From Hedera helix (lineage: Eukaryota > Streptophyta > Magnoliopsida > Apiales > Araliaceae): DNA of 64,000 nucleotides. The stretch spans positions 6,591,764 through 6,655,763 of the forward strand of contig OX359283.1 in NCBI GenBank assembly GCA_947179155.2, read 5' to 3'. This document shows, in pieces, positions 34,613 to 45,882 of this stretch (its first letter is position 1; each line of letters opens with the position of its first letter). Made by a program: the position numbers and the translations under genes. The notes under the pieces were generated by a model. The model did no database searches, was not told the DNA's origin, and worked only from the letters and a program-made list of their open reading frames with translations.

Positions 34613-34625
34613 AAGGGGGAATGAA
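34613..34625 (+). promoter_or_regulatory. Polypurine tract of F2
   Basis: AAGGGGGAATGAA directly precedes the 3' LTR start TGTAATATTCC. Confidence 0.85.
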
Positions 34626-37600
34626 TGTAATATTCCAAACCATAATAGGAATTATGTAATTTAAGATTATGTACAATTACTTTAATTGTTAAAGGTGTGT
34701 TGTAATATATATTATTAAATAAGATAAAACATCCTAAAATTTAATTATTGAAACATAATTTAAAAACCCTAAACCTAATTTGAAAACCCTAATCTAAAAT
34801 TAGGAAACCCTAATTAAAATTAATAAATCCTAAACTTAATTAGCAAAATCCTAACCCTAAAAGGCAAACTCTAATGGTCAAACCCTAAGGGTTAAACCCT
34901 AAACCCTAAATAGACATGTAAAATGACTAAAACAACCCTAAAATCTCAGCCACACAAGAGATCAAGCAAGCAAAATGAGAATTGGCTTCCTTTAAAGCAA
35001 AATTGGTGACTAGGCTTGTCCACTTAATTTTTGGAAAGCAATGACTCACCTTGCAATGATTCAAGTGCATTCACCAGCTATAATTAAGCCCCATAGCCTC
35101 TGCAAACTGACCATAGCTTCATCATTACTAGATTAAACTTAGCAAGCAAGAAAAATGACTTAAAGACCATTAAACCCTAACCCTAACCCACCTATAAATA
35201 GAGAGTACTCCCATAGATGAAACCCACGAAATTCACAACCAATATCAGTCACAATTAAATTCCCATAAGCCTCAGATCTTCCTTTGATCAGAATCTAGGA
35301 GGAAATTAGCAAATTTGCTTCAAGAGGTATAAACCCTAAATTTAGTGTAGATCTTTAATGCTTTGTTAAATTTTATGTTTTTAGTGTTTAAAAATGACTG
35401 ATATTATGCCTATAAGTGATCTGGGTTACTTAATTAAGGCTTCATAACATCTAGATACATAAAATAATAGATTTTAGCTCTCTATCCATAGCTGCCCAAG
35501 AACAAGTCTAACAGCCTACTTTGTCAGACATTTTGATCTGTTTAAATTAATAGTTTAGGATGTTTGTGTGTTTATAATTGTAGTATGCAATGAGGCTAAC
35601 AATCTAAAATTTGAACCACCCCAATCGCAGCATTGTACTGTTATATATGGATGATCAAACCTCGTTGACTGATCACAGTTTCTGTTTTTAGAAATTCCAG
35701 AAAATGAAGAACAGTCTGACAAGGCATATTGTCAGATGGATTGATTCAATCCTGTTGGTGGGATGATGTGTTTTAATCTTTGTAGTTGTACTTTGTCATA
35801 TAGGGAAGACATATAGACCAACCACTCTTCCATTAGATCAATATATAGAGAGTTATGCATGTTAGAAAGTGACTACTCGATCACGGTTTCTGGAAAACCC
35901 AGAAAATCTGAGCAGCCCAGAAACGTGATGAACAACCTATCCAACTAATTTGACCAGATCAAATAAGCCATAGTTAAAGTATTTCTGATCCAACTAATCA
36001 ACTTCCTAGGCTAGTTTGACTGAGATTTATCTTGCGACTGAGATGTTGTTAAGGTCCATTAATAACATATAGATGTACACTGGCATAGGTAGTATATCGA
36101 GGTTCAATTAGTTTGCCCAAATAGTACACAACTTGAGAGATTTTTCAAGTCAAAACTCCCTCCTCAGCATTAATCGAAATATGGACAGACTCAAGAACAC
36201 TACCCCCTTTAGCGACGACCTCCTTCCCTCAGCCAAGAACAGCTACTGTGACGACTTTAGGGACAGAAATGACTGTCGCTATAGCCCAGTGTCAGTTTTT
36301 TAATAAGTAATTAAAATTAAATACCTTTAGCGACGGACTTAGTGACAGATTTTTATAAATTCTTTATAAATCACCTATAGCAACGGATTGGATCCGTAGC
36401 TATATCAATAAATCATAAATTTAAGAAACTTTAATAATAAAATTAATTAAAATACCTTTAGCGACAAATATAATATTAATTAACTAAAAATCAATCTAGG
36501 GTACTTCTAGATTGACTTTTAGCGACAGACAAGCTTTGTAAAATTAAAATATAAATATTTAATAAATTAATTAGCGATAGATAAAATATATAAACACTAT
36601 ATAACATCCAATACAACAATTAAAGTGACGAATCGACACCAAATTATAAACTTATTTAATTAATTAAATTGAATATATAATTTTATATATTCTAACAATT
36701 ATTATTGTTATATAATAAATATATTTAGGCTATAAATACAAGTCTAAATACCACATACGATTACTAGGCAAGTTTTCTTTCTTAAACTTATTCTCATTGA
36801 GCAAGTTTTCTTGAACTTATTTTATTGTGCAAGTCTTTCTTCAATACTCGTACTTATTGTGTAAGTTTTCTAGCTCAAACTCATTTTATTGAGCAATTTT
36901 ATTATCTGTTGCACACCGTGCAATAACATACTTTTAACCGTTAAATTTCATTTGACTTATAAAATTTTTAATTGTGTGAAATATGTATTGTGATAAAAAA
37001 AATTTATCTTGTTATTTTTAAGCAAGTATTCTATTCTTTGTACATTTATGTACAAACTTATTACTCACTTTTTAAATTCATTAAATTATATTGTTCGTGT
37101 TTTCTATTATTGGAAAGTTATTGCTTATTGTTCAAGCATAACTTAAAGTGTTGAGCTATTACTTGCGTGAGATTGACTTGATAAGATATCAATGAAAACC
37201 AATATTGTTTGGTACAAAATATATATTGAAACTTTGCCTCTTTATATAAGAGTGATAACCAGGTAGTAGTACACTGACCGTGGTTTATAGAAAGAATTAA
37301 ATTGACCTTTGTGTCTGGGACACTATTGTTAGGATGATATGCATACTCATAGGTTATAAACAGGCTGATCTCCTGTTAAATAACCGAATCAATGATTCCT
37401 AAGTCTACATGACCTCTTGAAATGATTATTTAAGTCCAGTTGAATAGATCAACCTATGGTTTCTAAGTGTTTATGACTGACAGAAACCATAATATGTGTG
37501 GTTTGACAAACAAACCTTAGTATATATAAATGAATTTTTTTAAACTAATGGTTCTTTCGAATTCAGACACAGTGTGAGTAGTTTATTCCTTTTATTGAAA

Positions 37601-38241
37601 CTTACTGAGCATTTGTAGCTCATCCTTGCAAATATTATTTGAGTTGCAGTATTGAAAGATAATCCAGATCATTCGATTATGATGTCCGATGGAAAGAGAT
37701 GTTGTTAGATTAGGTTTATTGCTTTTACTTGTACTATTTAAGTCTTTTAAGACTTTGATGTAATAACAATATGTTGTTTAAAAATTTATGTAACCGAAAT
37801 CAAAGTTATGAAATATATTATCATCTTTTGATACATCTATTGCGTTGTACTTATATTTTAGATTATTTAGAATGTTTTCCTAATTTAGTACAGTATGTAT
37901 ATGAACTATACATCTAAATGAGGGTGTTGAATAATTTAAGGAGTTCTGTAAGAACAGAGAGTTGCTCCCTCTATTCCAGGAACAAACTTATCATCTAATA
38001 TTGTGAATTTCAGATAGATAGGAATTATTGATATCAGAGAGATATCCATGATACATGAATCTATATATCTAAGTGAGGGTATCTAAACACAGTAATTGTT
38101 CTGACGAGAACTGCTATCTGTTATGGGATACTGTGAACCTGTGATTGATAAAAGTTATGTATCATGGAATATTTATAGTTAATTAGTCAGCGTGAGCACC
38201 TAATCTGCTACAGGAGGTGTAGAGATTTTGGGAGCGTCATA
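34626..38241 (+). repeat. 3' LTR of F2
   Basis: About 3616 bp and collinear with 11035-14773. Telo-box cluster at 34775-34915, TATAAATA at 35193-35200, AGCGACGG segment at 36198-36620. It lacks about 130 bp around 35990 that the 5' copy has (12400-12560). It ends at 38241 before GTTGA. Confidence 0.92.
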
Positions 38242-38246
38242 GTTGA

Positions 38247-41200
38247 AGTCCAATCTATACATATATATGTTATATGTATAGATTTATCCACTATAAGTAG
38301 AAGCTAGCTCATTTGTTGGAGAGTTTACAAAATATTGCAAGTATTCTCTATATAGTGTGCTAGTGAGTTAACTAGGTGAGTTAAAAAAAAAGGAAGTGAG
38401 TTGTGTAGTGAGTCACCACCGAGTCAAGTCATTTTCATCAAGGGGATGTTCTTGGATGTCATCATAACTTATTACCTACTTTGGAAAGCAAAGAAAACAA
38501 GCCATCAAAAGCAAAAGGTGTAAAAATCCCTTAAAAACCCTAATCTTGGTTTTCTTTTAATTTTTATGGTAGAAATGTTATCTTTGAGATCTTTGTGCTT
38601 AGAATCTCGCTAGACATGTTTATATAGGATGTCACATGGTTTAAATATGTAGTGGTATGAGTTTATGTAGAAAAATATAGCAAAATGCCTGAAAATATTT
38701 TTACCGATGAACAAAACATAGGTTGTACGAATAATTTGTACATTTTGAAATCTACAAATTATTTTTGGGATTTTATATTTTCTAGAAATATATGGGTAAG
38801 TTAATAAAAAAATATCTTTGGAATTATGTGAAAATAATTTAAAATTAGCAAGATATGAATTTTTGAACCAAATGACCTCATTGTCAAAGGGCTGTGCAAA
38901 ATAGTCTACTTCATGGCCATTTTCAGTAATCAAATCATGTCCAAATTTACTTTTTGATGATGGAATGTTGTAGCTCGAAAAGATAAGATTCCAAAAAGTC
39001 CAATTTGAGGTCAATCGAACTTGTATATTTCATTTTATTCAAGTTTTAGTGAAGGAGGTAAAATAAAAAAATGATTAGAACATTCTGCCAGTTTTTTTTT
39101 GAAAAAGAAAACGTACGGTCCGGTTTTTTTAGCTTGTGGGGTCCAGTTCGGGTCTTTCTGGGCCGATTCCGGGTTTGGTTCCAAAAGAGAAAAAGTTTAT
39201 AATTTAATAAAGAATATTATAAAAAATTTAAATGAAATTTTTTATGTCATTTAACATTTATTAGAATTAATGGTTGATTAAACCTTACTAAATTAATAAC
39301 AATAATAGGAAAATTATTATTAATTGCTAATAAATGATAATTGAATGCTTTACATATTATTTAATTAATATCAATTAATAAATAAAGAAAATTGGGTAAT
39401 TAATTATTATTTAGCTAATAATTTATATACATTAAAGTTAATAAATTAATTATTTATTATTTAATTAATATTAAATAATAAGTAAAGTTAATCAATTAAT
39501 TTATTATTATTTAATTAATATTAAATAATAATTAAAGGAAATTAAAGTTAATAAACTAATTATTTATTATTTAATTAAGATTAAATCATAAGTAAGGATA
39601 ATTAATTAATTAATTAATATTTAATTAACATTAAATAATAATTAAAGATAGTTAAAGTTAATAAACTAATTATTTATTATTTAATTAAGATTAAGTAATA
39701 AGTAAGGATAATTAATTAATTAATTATTATTTAATTAATATTAAATAGTAATTAAAGGAAATTAAAGTTAATAAACTAATTATTTAATTAAGATTAAATA
39801 ATAAGTAAGGATAATTAATTAATTAATTATTATTTAATTAACATTAAATAATAATTAAAGGCAATTAAAGTTAATAAACTAATTATTTATTATTTAATTA
39901 TGATTAAATAATAAGTAAGTATAATTAATTAATTAATATTTTATATTAATTAAATAATAATTAAAGGCAATTAAAGTTAATAAACTAATTATTTATTATT
40001 TAATTAACTTTAAATAATAAATAAACATAATTAGTTATTATTTATTGTTAAATAATGACTAAAGGTAATTAATTAATTACTCTTTAACTAATATTAAATA
40101 GTAATTAAATGAAGATAGAGTTAATAAAATAAAAAGAATTTAATTAGACAATTATAGTAAATTGTTTAAAGGTTTAATAAGTGTTTAACACTTAAGAAAA
40201 ATAATATTGATTAATTAAATCATTAACATAAGATCAATTAAGTGTCTTATACGATTAATGAAAGTATATAAAATTATATGTGTTATGTGATTGATTATTT
40301 ACTAGATAAATAGCATAGGTAAGTGTTTAAAGTGCACGATTATATGCTATATTAATTGATAGGCCAACGTTATTAATGTTAGGTGTTCAAGATGAGTTTA
40401 AATTAAGTGAATTAGCTATAAGTCGACGGACATGCGAGTTATTTAACCTTACTCAAATTATATTGAGGAAGTTTCCTAACTCTATTCAATATCATTGTGT
40501 TAATTCTTAAATCTTGAACTTATATTATATTGCAAGTTATTCCACAATAATATTATTGCAAATTACATATATTATTTGAATTCATATTCCATTCTTGAGT
40601 TATGAATTGACTAAAGAAAAAGTCTAAGCCATTTGTTCGGTTAAACCTATGCGAAGTTTATTTTGAAAGCTATCCAAACCATGGTGGTATGGATTCTTAC
40701 ACTGAGAAGAACAACCCATAATGGGGAATAACCTAAGTATCGAACAAACGATACACACAGAATAAATGTTATACATATACATGTGGTACGAGAGGCTGAT
40801 CCCCTCAAGTACAATTATGACATAGTAACCTAAGAGGGTCAATCAAGTGATTGATTTCCTCAATACAAGTTCATGGTCCATTTGACCACTCAACAGTTAA
40901 ATAATCAATTATCACTTCTTTATTTTGTGCATTGATTCTATTGGTCATTGTTGAACTCTTTTTATTAAATCATTCAGTTGATATTCCTATTCATTTATGA
41001 CATAATTCTTGTTATTCATTTAAATTGTTGAGCAAGCTAGTTGCTCATACTTGCTATGTTATAAAATATTTTGCAGCTAAAACTGAAGGATCGGGTAAAG
41101 ATAAAGAAAAAGAAAAAACGAAATCTTAATTATCTAAATAGTTGTTAGTCTATTTATATTTTGTTTAAGACTTATAAGATTGTAATGCAAACACTGATAT

Positions 41201-41388
41201 TACTTTGTAGTTTGTGATGTATATTTTGATAAAGGTTGTAGACCTTGGGACTAGAAAGTCATTGTAATAGACAACATATGTTCATTTATTTTCCGCATTA
41301 ATATTAGATGTTATTTAGCAGTGATTGTTTATATTGTTACATGAGCACCAAATTTGAGGTAGTGGTACCTGAATTTGGGGGTGTCACA
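38247..41388 (+). repeat. 3' LTR of element P, right part
   Basis: Continuation of 10472-11034 after F2. It has TATAAGTA at 38292-38299, a GC-richer stretch near 39108-39180, an AT-rich tandem array (39420-40080), and ends GAATTTGGGGGTGTCACA, the same end as other Tekay LTRs here. No gene is present; short frames are chance. Confidence 0.85.
39420..40080. repeat. 103-110-bp AT-rich tandem array inside the P LTR
   Basis: The word TTAAAGTTAATAAACTAATT recurs at 39432, 39542, 39652, 39762, 39865 and 39971, giving about six copies with a 103-110 bp period. Each unit contains inverted halves (TTATTATTTAATTAA and TTAAATAATAA) that could form a hairpin. Comparable arrays sit at the same relative place in LTRs A, B, C and D. 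Confidence 0.85.
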
Positions 41389-41391
41389 AAC

Positions 41392-42996
41392 CCATCATAC
41401 TTCAGACGCTGATCAAAATGTCATGGCCTTCCTAGTAACAAATGACCCGCCTGTATTAGAACTCCATCAAACAATATTTCATCTTCGTATTTCCATATGC
41501 TAAATGGTACCAACACTTGTCTTGGCAGTTTGATTTTCCCATTATCATTAAGCCATTGCAACTTGTATGATTAAGGATGCACGATCGTGGATAGATTCAA
41601 CTTCTCCGCCATAAGAGTGCTTGCAACGTTCATGCAACTTCTCCCATCAATCACCATGCTGTAAGTTTTTCCTTAAACAAGACACCTCGTATAGAACATA
41701 TTCTTTTGTTGTATGTTATCATCCTCTTTAGATTGCACGCTAAGAGCTCTTCTAGTCACCAATATCCTACCCACTGCAATCTCCATCTCTTCTCCTACAT
41801 CCTCCAAGGGTGGTATAGAATCATAATCACTTTCTTCCTTCTCGGTCTCCACCTCTCCATCAACAAGTATGATCATCGTTCTTCGATTTGGGCATTGACT
41901 TAAGATATGGCCCCTACCTTGACATTTAAAACATATAATGTCATGATTCCTATTTGAAGAAGAGTGAATTTTACCTTGATTTCCCCGATTTGATGATTCT
42001 TGCTTAGGCTATATCTTGGGTTTGTTTATGATTGGTTTCTCCTCCTTTGCTGTATTAGCCATCCAAGATGAACTCGTAGTAGACATTGATCGTTGACCAC
42101 CTCTCCTCTTGAGCTGCTTCTTAATCTTGATGGCCATGTGTACCATGTCTTTTAATAGTACATAATGTTGTCACTCCACCAAATTAGCAATCTCCCAATT
42201 CAACCCCGTTAGAAACCTCGCCATAATCACTTCACGGTCCTCCACTATATTTTCTCGAGCCATGATAACCTCCATCTCCTTGTAGTAGTCCTCCATACTC
42301 TTACTACCTTGCTTGAGTGTTTGCAAACTCTTATAAATATCTCTATGGTAGTGGCTTGAAAAACAAATCACTTTTTATTACCCATTTCATCTCCTCCCAA
42401 GTCTCAATTTGTGGTTTGTCACATCTTCACTTACTATTCTTCAATTGATCCTACCAAGTAACCGCATAATCAGTGAACTCCGTGGCTACCAATTGAACCT
42501 TTTTCCCTTCCGAATAGTTATAACAATCGAATACCCATTCTATTTTCTTCTCCCACTCAAGATATGCTTCGGGATTACTCCTTCCTTGAAAAGCTAGAAT
42601 CTACAACTTTATACTTCCCAAATTATCATTTTCCTGATTCCTAACTCCTCTATCCCTCCTATCTTCTATATCACATTGACCTTCTCTATCTCGTCGATTT
42701 TGACTATCTCTTTGATCCCTATTGTCATTCACCCTTCGAAGATCTAGATCAAAATCTTCCTTTTTACTATACTGACCACCAACGAACTCCTCGTCATCCT
42801 CCTTGGTATTTTTTAGCCAAAAATTCTCCTTCTTTTATGAACCTGTGATAGGCTGTGAATACTCATTTTGAGTATTTTTTATCTGCACTATTTTCTACAT
42901 GATAGTTTGCAATACTTATTTCAACTCAAGCATATCCATCCTTTGATCCATAGATGAACCTTCTACAAACAGGCCCTTATCTTTCATACCAAACAT
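41392..42996 (-). pseudogene. Gag-protease of element G, decayed
   Basis: It starts MFGMKDKGLFVEGSS at 42996. Gag is readable (FQGRSNPEAYLEWEKKIEW near 42570; KSMEDYYKEMEVIMARENI near 42300; MARFLTGLN). One zinc knuckle (CFKCQGRGHILSQC) is near 41930-41890. An acidic linker follows (EEMEIAVGRILVTRRAL), then a protease region with YSMVIDGRSCMNVAST; the usual DGGSC motif reads DGRSC. SYKLQWLND and QAGHLLLGRP follow. At least five stops and one frameshift are seen. Gag would package RNA and the protease would process the polyprotein; neither is functional here. Confidence 0.85.
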
Positions 42997-43362
42997 TTTG
43001 CTCAATACCATTCTTTTACGTGATTTGCTCAATCCCTTTATAGGCTTTTACCCTCAATTAATCTCACCTCTCTTGCCTTTTACCACTCAAATATTCTCTC
43101 TTATAGGTTCTATTTTGAATTTACTAAATACAATCAAAGTATCTATCAATCCAATAAGAACAATAAATAGTAAAGTATGATAATTATGTCACTGATAAGA
43201 TTCACGAGTTGTTCGCCTTTAGATGCGCCTTAAATTCCTTGATCTTCATAAATCGCACTTGATTAAAGCTTCCAAATGTACAATTCGAAAGAATTTGATA
43301 ATAACTAAATACTCAAACTAGAACAATAAAAGTAAAGATAGATAATCCGCTAGATGAATGTA

Positions 43363-43375
43363 GCTCTGATACCAA
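43363..43375 (-). promoter_or_regulatory. Primer binding site (tRNA-iMet) of element G
   Basis: The minus strand reads TTGGTATCAGAGC, one base from the LTR end ACTTATCA. Confidence 0.88.
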
Positions 43376-43376
43376 C

Positions 43377-44150
43377 TGATAAGTTCCACGGTATGCTTGC
43401 GTAAGATGAACGTTGCCCAGATCATTTTCTAGCAAAGTCGTATTGTAGAACACGCACAAAACCTCAACCCATCAATTATATAGAAGAGAGAACCTTGGTA
43501 CAATTGCTTATGTAGGATAATTGCGTTGAATGGAACACCAACAACACCTAAACTCGTTGTCTATAAAGAAATAAGAGCTTTAGTACAATCGAAGATTGAT
43601 GCAGTAGAAGATGCCACACACAACTATGAATTGTTGTATGATAAGTCAAATTGAATCTCAAGACTAACTAAGAAAATGATCAGAAATTCTTAAAGAACCA
43701 AAAGATGAAGAATAAATCCTCTCAAGAATATATTAAATGAATAATAATAAATTGTTCTCAATTATAAATCTTGAATGTCCATTTATAGTAATCTAATAAA
43801 TTATAATCCTCCAATTGATAGGAAACATCAATATATAAGTAATCTAAGTAAATTAGGTAATAAAATCCTAGTTGGAGTCATAAAAATTGCTAAAAACGTG
43901 TGAAAACACGTGCCCTTTTTTCCCTCGTCGGGAACCTGCACTGGGGCGCGGTTGCCCAAGCCAAACACTGCATCTAGGTGCAATGCCTCTTAACCAATTA
44001 GGTCAGGGCTCATCCTAAAAGCGTTGCTAGCGCATTTCTCTCAGTCCAATTACGCCAGGGCGCAATTTCCTCGTACAAATATTGCATCGGGGCACTGTCC
44101 CAGTTTTCCTGTTTTGACTTTTGTTGACTTTTCCAGAACTGTTTATTTAT
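43377..44150 (-). repeat. 5' LTR of element G (outer boundary uncertain)
   Basis: On the plus strand it starts TGATAAGTTCCACGG beside the primer site. It contains a GC-richer stretch with several GGGCGC/GCGC words (43930-44110). The outer end is placed near 44150 only because Athila-like LTR sequence is recognised from about 44166. Confidence 0.55.
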
Positions 44151-44208
44151 ATTTTATTTTATTTAGTTAAATTTTGATCTCGAATTCATTTGAATGAATA
44201 AACGTGCA

Positions 44209-44284
44209 AGCATACACGATCAACAAGTAATAAAATGATAGAAAAAAGCATACACGATCAACAAGTAATAAAATGATAGAAAAA
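44209..44284. repeat. 38-bp perfect tandem duplication
   Basis: The unit AGCATACACGATCAACAAGT plus 18 further bases occurs at 44209-44246 and 44247-44284 without differences, so it is a recent local duplication. Confidence 0.95.
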
Positions 44285-45877
44285 GTCGATCCCGTGAGGA
44301 ATTAATTCTAACAGTTTCCCAAATACTAATGCAAAACAAGTCAATCTTAGTTAAACATTTGATTGAATTAAGAAAAAGTAATGTAAATACGCAATTAACA
44401 ATTACACTACAAAAGCAGTAAAGATATGTGAAACTAAGTATGCAATTTCTCCCAATACATAATTTTCATCTCCTAACCCTCTCTCAATTATATGGTCACG
44501 ACAAATTGTCAACTGAGAACACAAAGTATTTATAGGCATCTTTCGATAGCCACATAAACAAATCCAGTCCAAACCTATCTCATTCGATAGAATTTAGTAA
44601 GAACAACCCAAGTAAGATAATTCACTATATTTCTATGAGAACTAACACAAGTAAGGATTTTAGGCACATATTCTCATATTGGCTATACACGACATGCATG
44701 TATGCGTCTATTCTATACACAAATTATGTATTCAATCCTAAGAAAAAATACACAACACATGTTATCATATTTGGGTCCAAACCTATAGTCCCTCTTCCAA
44801 TTTCATATAGGTTCTCCAAATTCATCACTAACAATTAATTTATAAATAAAGCATAAAATATGATAATCCAATCCATATGGTGCCAATCAAGAGAGAGAAA
44901 ATTAATTTACAAATCCATATTAGTTTCCATTTCAAACTTAGATTCCAATGTAAGAAGACTAGACAATATTCATTACATAACCAACAAGAAATTACAATAC
45001 AATGAAATAGAAAGATAAATAAGAGTTTAGGAGAGTAAAGTTATGTCATCCAAGCTTCAATCTTCAAGCTCTATCCATCAATATTTTCCAAGTATACCCA
45101 TTTGCTTGCTCTTCCTCTTCTTCATTGTTTTATTCCAAAAATTAAAGGATTGGATTCAAGAAATCAAAGGTATGATGGTCTCCCATGAAAGAAAACAACA
45201 AAGTAAGGATTTTAGGCATATATTCTCATGTGATAATGACCTATGTTTGATTGATCAATTCAAAGCAAGTATATGATAATGAACTTGTCTTAATCGGAGT
45301 TCAGATGAGAGAGTTTTGCCCAAAACACTAAAGGATGCTGCAGCAGTAAAAAAATAGACGAAAAGGGCAAACTATAATTTTACAACAAGAGGCACCTTTG
45401 CAGCGGTAACCTTGAGCGCTGCAGTGATCATGCGAGTTGCTTTTAGCCTTTAAATGACTCAATGTTGTCCAAAAGTAATATCTCTTATTTGGGTAGCGGC
45501 TAGACTTCATTTGGAGCTCTAGTGCAACATTTTGAACATAATGGAAGCTATGGATTGAATAGGAAGCTTGGGAGATTGGAGATTACTTGTTACGAGTTGT
45601 ATTTTCTCTCTCTTCTTTCCTTTGATTATGTATATCATTGATGATTGACTAATATTTGGAACCATGGATGCTTTATTCATATAATGTTTTAGTAATTGCT
45701 TGATATATTAATCACTGTGTTGGATCACTTATCCATGAACTATGTTTTATTCAACTGAATTTGTTTATTTTATTTTCTTTGGATTGCATTATTTGTTGAG
45801 TTTGGTTTATTGCACATTTGATTTGAACTAAGCATAAATCCTTTGATTTCTATGGAACCCATTGTATTCTTTACATT

Positions 45878-45882
45878 AAATC
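45878..45882. repeat. Target site duplication AAATC of solo LTR C
   Basis: AAATC precedes the LTR and recurs at 49681-49685 directly after it. Confidence 0.92.

Larger units (their letters stand above)
11035..38241 (+). mobile_element. Tekay-type element F2, internally deleted, carrying a nested Tat element
   Basis: It has two long LTRs (11035-14773 and 34626-38241), a tRNA-Met primer site, a decayed pre-gag ORF, gag remnants, integrase/chromodomain remnants and a polypurine tract. It is bounded by the 5-bp duplication GTTGA (11030-11034 and 38242-38246). Without the nested Tat element the internal region is only about 2.6 kb: protease, RT and RNase H are not recognisable. It is therefore either a non-autonomous derivative or a decayed copy with a large deletion. 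Confidence 0.9.
41389..44150 (-). mobile_element. Chromovirus-like Ty3/gypsy element G, 5' part only
   Basis: Minus-strand remnant with 5' LTR (from 43377), tRNA-Met primer site, gag and protease. RT onward is missing: the coding sequence is cut by the end of element P at 41388. The gag and protease type (YLEWEKK; NVAST; LLGRP) is common in dicot gypsy elements; the exact lineage is not assigned. Confidence 0.75.
44160..45882 (-). repeat. Athila-like LTR sequence, minus orientation (probable)
   Basis: The reverse complement contains CACGGGATCGAC, then ATTACTTGTTGATCGTGTAT and GCTTGCACG. These match the end of the plus-oriented LTR before the Athila primer site at 50291 (TTGCTTGTTGACTGCATAT). 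Order and spacing indicate an LTR in inverted orientation. No primer site lies at its left end, so it is broken there. It contains the inverted pair GCAGCG...CGCTGC at 45400-45422. The last about 300 bp, up to 45882, may belong to the plus-oriented copy instead. Confidence 0.5.

Noticed and set aside
38610..39014. 134-codon minus-strand frame
   Set aside because: It lies within the LTR of element P, is AT-rich, lacks motifs and is not kept in related LTRs.
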